Shown: positions 58,513 to 64,000 of the stretch, one piece after another
Layout of the letters: each line of letters opens with the position of its first letter
Position numbering within the stretch: position 1 is the stretch's first letter
Assembly (NCBI RefSeq): GCF_014651015.1
Contig: NZ_BMWB01000008.1
Span: 186,001-250,000, forward strand
Reading direction: 5' to 3'
Length of the DNA stretch: 64,000 bases
From: Streptomyces xantholiticus
GTDB lineage: Bacteria > Actinomycetota > Actinomycetes > Streptomycetales > Streptomycetaceae
Position numbers and translations under genes: made by a program
The notes under the pieces: model-generated
Seen by the model: only the letters and a program-made list of their open reading frames with translations
What the model was told of the DNA's origin: nothing
The model's database searches: none

Positions 58513-58540
58513 GCCCCCCACGCCGGATGGCAATGGGGGC
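58513..58540 (-). terminator. Hairpin between tRNA-Met and rpmG
   Basis: Nested GCCCCC/GGGGGC and GCC-GGAT-GGC pairings. Likely ends the tRNA transcript. Confidence 0.55.
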
Positions 58541-58592
58541 GCATAAAAGAGTAGCCGACCGGAGGACCGACCCCACAATCGGCTACTGTGTG

Positions 58593-58665
58593 TAGCGGTG
58601 ACCGGACTTGAACCGGTGACACAGCGATTATGAGCCGCTTGCTCTACCGACTGAGCTACACCGCT
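58593..58665 (-). tRNA. tRNA-Met (CAT)
   Basis: 73 nt. Anticodon loop CTCATAA reads CAT, acceptor AGCGGTG/CACCGCT, discriminator A. The A1-T72 pair and no C1-A72 mismatch mark it as elongator rather than initiator. No encoded CCA. Confidence 0.96.
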
Positions 58666-58710
58666 GCGATGTCGGTTTCCCTCGCCCGAAGGCAAGGTCA
58701 CCTACATCAG

Positions 58711-58783
58711 AGCCCCAATACGGAATCGAACCGTAGACCTTCTCCTTACCATGGAGACGCTCTGCCGACTGAGCTATTGGGGC
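58711..58783 (-). tRNA. tRNA-Thr (GGT)
   Basis: 73 nt. Anticodon loop ATGGTAA reads GGT, with acceptor stem GCCCCAA and its complement. T-loop GGTTCGATTCC. It lies 45 bp upstream of tRNA-Met, with which it is probably co-transcribed. Confidence 0.96.
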
Positions 58784-59132
58784 GAGCGATGAAGACATTA
58801 CACGGTCCGCCGCCGTTCGCCCAAATCCGTTTCGCTGCGCCCGGCCGGCCCCCTTCCGGCCCGTGGGCACGTCCCGCTCTCCGGTGGCCGTCCGCCCGTC
58901 ATCCGGGAGTCCCGCGCACGTCACACGCACTGCACCGGCGGCACCCCGCCCGTCTCGTACGTCACTTGCGACCGCACCGGTACGACTATTGCGCTCCTCC
59001 TCGAAGCGCACCGCGAGCGCCCCTAGGCTCGACGCACGCTGTGTGATCCCCTCCGGCTCCCACGCCACGGCTCCCCACCGCCCGGGCAGTGGGGAAAGCC
59101 GCCCGAGTCCGACCGCCCCACTCAGGAGCGCG
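58784..59132. other. Divergent intergenic region (tRNA-Thr / amidohydrolase)
   Basis: 349 bp. It contains the tRNA promoter at 58795-58824. The plus-strand frame through the rest (Pro/Ser/Arg-rich) looks like non-coding sequence upstream of the start at 59133. Confidence 0.6.
58795..58824 (-). promoter_or_regulatory. Promoter of tRNA-Thr/tRNA-Met
   Basis: TTGGGC (58824-58819) and TAATGT (58800-58795) are 18 bp apart on the minus strand. Transcription would start about 5-8 nt before the mature tRNA-Thr. Confidence 0.65.
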
Positions 59133-60365
59133 ATGCCCGACAGCCAGCCGCAGCCCCCCGGCGGCGCCCCCGCGGACACCGCCGCGCTGCTGCTCTGCGG
59201 TGCGAGGCTCACGGACGGCCGCACCGTCGACGTACGGCTCAGCGGCGGCCGCATCGAGGCGGTCGGCACCGCGGGCTCCCTCCCGCCGCACTCCTCCCGG
59301 GTCGACCTGACGGGCTTCCTGCTGCTGCCCGCCCCAGCGGAACCGCACCTGCACAGCGACACGGCGCTCAGCGCGGAGACCCCCGGACCCGTCTCCTACG
59401 ACACGGAGGACGTCCAGCGGCGTGCCACCGAAGCCGCGCTGCTCCAGCTCGGGCACGGGGCGACGGCGCTGCGCTCGCACGTGCGGATCGGTGACGTACA
59501 GGGACTCGGCCCGCTCGAGGCGGTGCTCCAGGCGCGGCACTCGCTGCGCGGGCTCGCCGACCTGACCACCGTCGCGGTGCCCAGGCTGCTGACGGGTGTC
59601 GCCGGCGCCGACGGCCTGGCCATCCTCCGGGACGCGTTGAAGATGGGTGCCGGCGTGGTGGGCGGCTGCCCCGACGCGGACCCCGACCCCACGGGATACG
59701 TGGAGGCGGTGCTGGAGATGGCCGCCGAGTACGGCTGCCCCGTCGACCTCCACACCCATGGGGACGACCCGGCACGGCTCGCGCGGCTCGCCGCCATGGC
59801 CGGGGGGCTGCGGCCCGGCGTGACCGTCGGGCCCTGCGCCGGTCTCGCCCGGCTGCCGAGGGACATCGCCTCCCGGACGGCCGACCGGCTCGCTGCTGCG
59901 GGGGTCACCGTCGTCTCGCTGCCCCAGGGTGGCTGCCCCGGCGTGGAGCAGCGCGGCAACGCGCCGGTACGGCTGCTGCGGGCAGCAGGCGTGCGGGTCG
60001 CGGCGGGCAGCGGGGCGCTGCGGGACGTGAGCAATCCGGTCGGGCGCGGGGATCCGCTGGAGGCGGCGTATCTCCTGTCGTCCCAGGCCGGTATGCGGCC
60101 CTCGGACGCGTACGGGTGCGTGGCCGGCACCGCCCGCGAGGTGATGGGGCTGCCGGAGGTACGGGTCGAGGCCGGCTTCCCCGCGGAGTTGCTCGCGGTG
60201 CGCGGGGAACGGATCTCGGGCGTGCTGTCGCTCGCGTACAGCCGGATCGTCATCCACCAGGGTCGTGTGGTGGCCCGTACGAGCGCGGTGCGCGAGTACT
60301 GCGACTCTGCGGCGACGGCTGCCTTCGAACTGCCGCGGCAGGGGCGGCCGGACCCGGGGCCCTGA
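59133..60365 (+). CDS. Degenerate cytosine-deaminase-like amidohydrolase
   Basis: 410 aa, ATG after AGGAG. The overall pattern is that of CodA-type amidohydrolases: HLH at 72-74 and His207 are kept. Compared from memory with E. coli CodA, the catalytic Glu217 position is Gly210 (HTHGDD), the His246 position falls in GPC at 233-235, and the Asp313 position falls in GSGALRD near 293. With these residues missing it is unlikely to be a normal deaminase. It may be a non-catalytic homologue or have changed chemistry. Neighbours give no hint. Confidence 0.75.
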   Translation: MPDSQPQPPGGAPADTAALLLCGARLTDGRTVDVRLSGGRIEAVGTAGSLPPHSSRVDLTGFLLLPAPAEPHLHSDTALSAETPGPVSYDTEDVQRRATEAALLQLGHGATALRSHVRIGDVQGLGPLEAVLQARHSLRGLADLTTVAVPRLLTGVAGADGLAILRDALKMGAGVVGGCPDADPDPTGYVEAVLEMAAEYGCPVDLHTHGDDPARLARLAAMAGGLRPGVTVGPCAGLARLPRDIASRTADRLAAAGVTVVSLPQGGCPGVEQRGNAPVRLLRAAGVRVAAGSGALRDVSNPVGRGDPLEAAYLLSSQAGMRPSDAYGCVAGTAREVMGLPEVRVEAGFPAELLAVRGERISGVLSLAYSRIVIHQGRVVARTSAVREYCDSAATAAFELPRQGRPDPGP

Positions 60366-60454
60366 GGGCGGGCGGTTGCCGGCAGGAGCGGTCCCGGCCC
60401 TCTGCGTTCCTGTCCCCTGCGCACGGTCGGGGCTTCGGACGTAACGTCGTAGGC

Positions 60455-61111
60455 ATGCGCATTGTCATCGCTGGAGGACACGGTCGGATCGCCCGCCGTC
60501 TGGAGCGGCTGCTCTCCGCGGCCGGGCACGAGGTCGCGGGCATCATCCGCAATCCGAAGCAGGGTGACGACCTGCGGGCAGCGGGCGCCGAGCCGGTGCT
60601 CCTGGACCTGGAATCGGCTTCGGTGGAAGGGGTCGCGGCCGTGCTGCAAGGAGCGGGGGCCGCGGTGTTCGCCGCGGGGGCGGGACCCGGCAGCGGCGCC
60701 GAACGCAAGGACACGGTCGACCGCGCCGCGGCCGTGCTCTTCGCCGACGCGGCCGAACGGGCGGGCGTGCGGCGGTACATCGTGGTCTCGTCGATGGGCG
60801 CCGACGCCGAGCACCAGGGCGACGAGGTCTTCGACGCCTACCTGCGGGCGAAGGGTGCGGCGGACGACTACGTACGGTCCCGCACCGGCCTGGAGTGGAC
60901 GATCCTGCGACCCGGCATCCTCACCGACGACGCGGGCAACGGCCTTGTGCGGCTGGAGGTCTCGACGGGACGCGGGCCGGTGCCCCGGGACGACGTGGCG
61001 GCGGTGCTCGCGGAGATCGTGGAGACACCGGCCACGGCAGGGCTGACGCTGGAGCTGATCAGCGGTTCGACACCGGTCACCGTCGCGGTGAAGGACATCG
61101 CGGGGAACTGA
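60455..61111 (+). CDS. NAD(P)-binding protein, atypical SDR (YwnB/BVR-B-like)
   Basis: 218 aa. N-terminal Rossmann motif GGHGRIARRL at 7-16, then VVSSMGAD and EWTILRPGILTD, typical of extended-like NAD(P)H-binding proteins without the Tyr-x3-Lys dyad. Probably a reductase or redox sensor; the substrate is unknown. The ATG at 60455 has TAACGT 7 nt upstream and only a weak Shine-Dalgarno, so a leaderless mRNA is possible. Confidence 0.8.
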   Translation: MRIVIAGGHGRIARRLERLLSAAGHEVAGIIRNPKQGDDLRAAGAEPVLLDLESASVEGVAAVLQGAGAAVFAAGAGPGSGAERKDTVDRAAAVLFADAAERAGVRRYIVVSSMGADAEHQGDEVFDAYLRAKGAADDYVRSRTGLEWTILRPGILTDDAGNGLVRLEVSTGRGPVPRDDVAAVLAEIVETPATAGLTLELISGSTPVTVAVKDIAGN

Positions 61112-61196
61112 CGCCGCCGGCTACCGCCGGCCTCGTCCGGGGAGACCGGTCGATGCCTCGTCGAGGAATCCCGTTCGCACGTGGGGTCTTGAGTTC

Positions 61197-61706
61197 ATGA
61201 GCAATCACACAGAGGAAATCCGGCCGGTGGTCGTGGAGCGCGACGAGCAGCTCTACGCGTACATCCGGGGCTCGGTCCGGATGAACGCGTTCGCCGTGAT
61301 CGCCGACCGGCTGCCCGAACTCGTCAACTGGCTTGCGGGCAACGGAACGGAGTTCGCGGGAGCACCGTTCTTCCGCTACAACACCGTCGACATGGACGGC
61401 GAGTCGGTGGTCGAGGCCGGCGTGCCCGTCGCGGCGGCCCCGGAGCCCGAGGGCGACATCGGCGTTGCCGTCCTCCCACCCGGCCGCTACGCGACGGTCA
61501 CCCACAGCGGCCACCCCGACCAGCTCTTCGGCGTCGTCGCCGCGATGCGCGAGTGGGCGGCGCGGGAGGGGCTGGAATGGGACATGACCATGGTCGACGG
61601 CGTCGAGCACTGGACCTGCCGGACCGAGTCGTATCTGACCGACCCGCGGGTGCAGCCGGACATGTCGAAGTGGGAGATCCAGCTCGCTTTCCGCCTGGCC
61701 GACTGA
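61197..61706 (+). CDS. GyrI-like small-molecule-binding domain protein
   Basis: 169 aa. It resembles the effector-binding (GyrI/AraC C-terminal) fold: a central HSGHPDQLFGVVAAMREWAAREG helix region, a GRYATVTHSG strand, and a final YLTDPRVQPD...WEIQLAFRL. It has no DNA-binding domain, so it may bind a small ligand or act as a hydrolase-like stand-alone member. ATG at 61197. Co-directional with the NAD(P)-binding gene, 85 bp downstream. Confidence 0.75.
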   Translation: MSNHTEEIRPVVVERDEQLYAYIRGSVRMNAFAVIADRLPELVNWLAGNGTEFAGAPFFRYNTVDMDGESVVEAGVPVAAAPEPEGDIGVAVLPPGRYATVTHSGHPDQLFGVVAAMREWAAREGLEWDMTMVDGVEHWTCRTESYLTDPRVQPDMSKWEIQLAFRLAD

Positions 61707-61727
61707 GGGAGTCCCGCTGGGTACGAC

Positions 61728-61768
61728 GATGGCCCCCTGGCCTGCGTTTCCGCAGATCAGGGGCCATC
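61728..61768. terminator. Bidirectional terminator (GyrI-like gene / tRNA-Tyr)
   Basis: GATGGCCCC-CTG pairs with CAGGGGCCATC, with one bulge and an inner GCG-TTTC-CGC tip. It lies between the plus-strand gene and the minus-strand tRNA. Confidence 0.7.
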
Positions 61769-61776
61769 TCATCGCG

Positions 61777-61858
61777 TGGCGGCGCCAGGATTCGAACCTG
61801 GGTAGGCTAAGCCGACGGATTTACAGTCCGCTCCCATTGGCCACTCGGGCACACCGCC
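61777..61858 (-). tRNA. tRNA-Tyr (GTA)
   Basis: 82 nt. Acceptor GGCGGTG with CGCCGCC, anticodon loop CTGTAAA reading GTA, a long variable arm (class II) and T-loop GGTTCGAATCC. Discriminator A; no encoded CCA. Confidence 0.96.
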
Positions 61859-62051
61859 ATGGGATGTCGCCTGGGGAGAGACCGCTGTGGGCGGTGCTCC
61901 GTGGCAACGACGTAAACGATACCTGATGTGCAGGGGTGCTTCGCCACCGGATTGATCAGCACCCCGGGCGGGCGGGGGTGGCTAGGCTTGGCCGAGCGGC
62001 TCGGTGATCCGGGCCGCGCCTCCACGCACCCGATACAAGGAGCCACAGGAC

Positions 62052-62540
62052 ATGGCCGACTCCAGTTTCGACATCGTCTCGAAGGTCGAGCGGCAGGAGG
62101 TCGACAACGCCCTCAACCAGGCCGCCAAGGAGATCTCGCAGCGCTACGACTTCAAGAACGTCGGTGCCTCGATCTCCTGGTCCGGCGAGAAGATCCTGAT
62201 GCAGGCGAACTCCGAGGACCGCGTCAACGCGATCCTGGACGTCTTTCAGACCAAGCTCGTGAAGCGCGGCATCTCGTTGAAGGCGCTGGACGCCGGTGAG
62301 CCGCAGCTCTCCGGCAAGGAGTACAAGATCTTCGCCTCGATCGAGGAGGGCATCTCGCAGGAGAACGCCAAGAAGGTCGCGAAGATCATCCGTGACGAGG
62401 GTCCGAAGGGCGTCAAGGCCCAGGTCCAGGGCGAGGAGCTGCGGGTCAGCTCCAAGAGCCGGGACGACCTGCAGGCCGTGCAGGCGCTGCTCAAGGGACA
62501 GGACTTCGACTTCGCACTGCAGTTCGTGAACTACCGCTGA
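62052..62540 (+). CDS. YajQ family nucleotide-binding protein
   Basis: 162 aa, full YajQ length (MADSSFDIVSKVERQEVDNALNQ start, RYDFKN motif, FDFALQFVNYR end). Two ferredoxin-like halves. Some members bind cyclic di-GMP or nucleic acids; the role in Streptomyces is not established. ATG at 62052 with AAGGAG upstream. The nearest gene is the divergent tRNA-Tyr. Confidence 0.92.
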   Translation: MADSSFDIVSKVERQEVDNALNQAAKEISQRYDFKNVGASISWSGEKILMQANSEDRVNAILDVFQTKLVKRGISLKALDAGEPQLSGKEYKIFASIEEGISQENAKKVAKIIRDEGPKGVKAQVQGEELRVSSKSRDDLQAVQALLKGQDFDFALQFVNYR

Positions 62541-62751
62541 CGTCTGCGGGCGCGCCGGGGGCGACCGGGGGCGGAGCGGCTGGTCCGCTCCGCCCCCGTC
62601 CCGTGCCGCCGGGGTGGGCAGTCGTCGCGGTACCGGCCCGGCGGACCGGGGGTGACGTCCGAAATCCGCCAGCGCCGGCAGGGCCGCAGTCGCAGACTCG
62701 AAGGAGCGGGGCGGACGAAGGCCCCGGGACCGGACAAGGAGCTCCTGAGCC

Positions 62752-63258
62752 ATGACGAGTGTGTACGAGGTCGTCGACAGCCCGCTCGGCGAGCTGCTGC
62801 TGGTCGGCCGGGCATCGGCGACGGCTACGGGTGGTACGGCGCTGGCCTCCCTCTCGCTGCCCGGGCAGAAGGGCGGCGCAGTCGTACTGGACGGCTGGCG
62901 CCGTGATCCCCCGGCCTTCCAGGAGATCGGACGCCAGCTGTCGTCCTACTTCGCGGGACGGCTGACCCGATTCGACATCCAGTACGCCGATGCCGGGACC
63001 CCCTTCCAGCGCCGCGTCTGGAAGGCGCTCGAGGACGTCCCCTACGGGCGGACGACCACGTACAAGGAGATCGCCGAGGCGGTCGGCACCTCTGCGGTGG
63101 GCGTGCGGGCCGTGGGGACGGCCATTGGGCGCAATCCGCTGCTCGTCGTGCGGCCGTGTCACCGGGTGATCGGCTCGGACGGCGCCCTGCGCGGGTACGC
63201 CGCCGGTCTGGCGTCCAAGGCCAGGCTCCTCGGGCTGGAGGGGGCGTCGGCGCCGTGA
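62752..63258 (+). CDS. ogt: Methylated-DNA-[protein]-cysteine S-methyltransferase
   Basis: A 168-aa suicide enzyme that removes O6-alkyl groups from guanine. Cys136 in the active site PCHRVIGSDG, the helix-turn-helix region YGRTTTYKEIA and the Asn-hinge GRNPL are present. It has no Ada N-terminal sensor domain, so it is an Ogt-type protein. ATG at 62752 with AAGGAG upstream. The AlkB-like gene follows after 13 bp. Confidence 0.94.
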   Translation: MTSVYEVVDSPLGELLLVGRASATATGGTALASLSLPGQKGGAVVLDGWRRDPPAFQEIGRQLSSYFAGRLTRFDIQYADAGTPFQRRVWKALEDVPYGRTTTYKEIAEAVGTSAVGVRAVGTAIGRNPLLVVRPCHRVIGSDGALRGYAAGLASKARLLGLEGASAP

Positions 63259-63271
63259 GCGGAGCGGCCTC

Positions 63272-63925
63272 ATGAGCGGAGCGCTCTTCCCACGGGACAG
63301 GAACGTCGTCGCCCCGGGGGCGGTGCACGTGCCCGGCTGGCTGCCGGTCGAGCGCCAGCGGGAGCTGGTGGACGCCTGCCGTGAGTGGGCACGCGGGCCG
63401 GTGCCGATCCGGCACACCGTGCTGCCCGGCGGCGGAGTGATGTCGGTGCAGACGGTGTGCGTCGGCTGGCACTGGCAGCCGTACAGATACTCACGGACGG
63501 CGGACGATGTGAACGGCGCGCCGGTCGCCGAATTCCCCCAGTGGCTGACGGAATTGGGGCGCGAGGCACTGGTCGAGGCGTACGGGGAGCATCAGGGCTA
63601 CTCCCCCGACACCGCGCTGATCAACTTCTATGACGGCACGGCCCGGATGGGGATGCACCAGGACAAGGAGGAGCGGTCGGCGGCGCCGGTCGTCTCCTTG
63701 AGCATCGGCGACTCGTGTGTGTTCCGGTTCGGGAACACCGAGACACGGGGACGGCCCTACACGGACGTGGAACTGGCGTCGGGTGACCTGTTCGTCTTCG
63801 GCGGCGCCTCCCGCTTCGCGTACCACGGTGTGCCGAAGGTGCTTCCCGGTACGGCCGACCCCGCGACCGGGATGAGCGCCGGCCGGCTGAACATCACGCT
63901 GCGGGAGACCGGACTGGCGGGCTGA
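63272..63925 (+). CDS. alkB: AlkB-like 2-oxoglutarate/Fe(II) dioxygenase
   Basis: A 217-aa oxidative DNA/RNA demethylase for 1-methyladenine and 3-methylcytosine. Iron ligands His129, Asp131 (MGMHQDKEE) and His185 (RFAYHGV). The 2-oxoglutarate arginine pair is in RLNITLR (205 and 211). INFYDGTARMG matches the family NYY-type motif. ATG at 63272. It is in an operon with ogt, forming an alkylation-repair unit. No Ada box was recognised. Confidence 0.92.
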   Translation: MSGALFPRDRNVVAPGAVHVPGWLPVERQRELVDACREWARGPVPIRHTVLPGGGVMSVQTVCVGWHWQPYRYSRTADDVNGAPVAEFPQWLTELGREALVEAYGEHQGYSPDTALINFYDGTARMGMHQDKEERSAAPVVSLSIGDSCVFRFGNTETRGRPYTDVELASGDLFVFGGASRFAYHGVPKVLPGTADPATGMSAGRLNITLRETGLAG

Positions 63926-63961
63926 ACCGTCCCGGTCGGCTCCTCGGGTCCGCGGGCATCT

Positions 63962-64000
63962 TCAGCGCGAGCGTGAGTGGCCGAACAGCAGCCGGTAGAC
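63962..64000 (-). CDS. 3' end of a convergent gene (partial)
   Basis: The last 12 codons of a minus-strand frame (VYRLLFGHSRSR, stop TGA at 63962-63964) with Streptomyces-like codon use. Too short to identify; the rest lies past the right edge. Confidence 0.4.
   Translation of the reverse strand, partial: VYRLLFGHSRSR

Overview
The window is high-GC actinobacterial chromosome and almost certainly comes from Streptomyces. The evidence is the codon bias, the many GTG starts, the lengths and sequences of RpoB (1161 aa) and RpoC (1299 aa), the actinobacterial acidic tails on S9, L17 and NusG, and the neighbourhood order (from memory the same general order as S. coelicolor). It is mostly the translation/transcription core locus, read on the minus strand. 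No phage, insertion sequence, CRISPR array or biosynthetic cluster was seen.

Layout from left to right. 1-417: 5' end of glmM. 552-1549: rplM-rpsI. 1841-7145: a Ser/Thr protein kinase, an ABC-F ATPase, an unrecognised membrane-anchored protein and truA. 7226-10417: the alpha operon (infA, rpmJ, rpsM, rpsK, rpoA, rplQ). 10559-13487: secY-adk-map. 13710-17998: the spc operon (rplN to rplO). 18097-23370: the S10 operon (rpsJ to rpsQ). 23986-33639: a small accessory interval between the S10 and str operons. It holds a two-gene RNA end-repair cassette, a secreted PIG-L-type deacetylase with a propeller-like C-terminus, and a secreted peptidoglycan amidase with three tandem repeats. 33835-38191: the str operon (rpsL, rpsG, fusA, tuf). 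38618-47680: rplJ-rplL and rpoB-rpoC. 48290-51106: rplK-rplA, nusG, secE and tRNA-Trp. 51334-58191: aspC, an adenosine-deaminase family gene, murB, an MFS exporter with its TetR regulator, and a MaoC-like (HadAB-type) dehydratase pair. 58313-58783: rpmG, tRNA-Met and tRNA-Thr. 59133-63925: a degenerate amidohydrolase, an NAD(P)-binding protein, a GyrI-like protein, tRNA-Tyr, a YajQ-family protein, and an ogt-alkB alkylation-repair pair.

The ribosomal operons are tightly coupled: many neighbours share one base in TGATG or TAATG junctions. They are punctuated by strong hairpins. Promoters with good -35/-10 elements can be read upstream of rpsJ, rpsL, rplJ, rpoB, infA and tRNA-Thr. The rpsJ and rpsL leaders share a 25-nt element (24 of 25 identical) that forms a small hairpin. 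It is a candidate shared regulatory element.

The most unusual content is the RNA-repair pair at 23986-28379. The first protein joins an ATP-dependent RNA ligase to a P-loop polynucleotide kinase. The second (918 aa) joins an MJ1316-type RNA-end recognition domain, an endonuclease/exonuclease/phosphatase domain, a 2H phosphoesterase and a nucleotidyltransferase. The central region of that nucleotidyltransferase reads like a eukaryotic-type poly(A) polymerase. Together they could trim, heal, extend and seal broken RNA, and they sit divergently next to the S10 ribosomal-protein operon.
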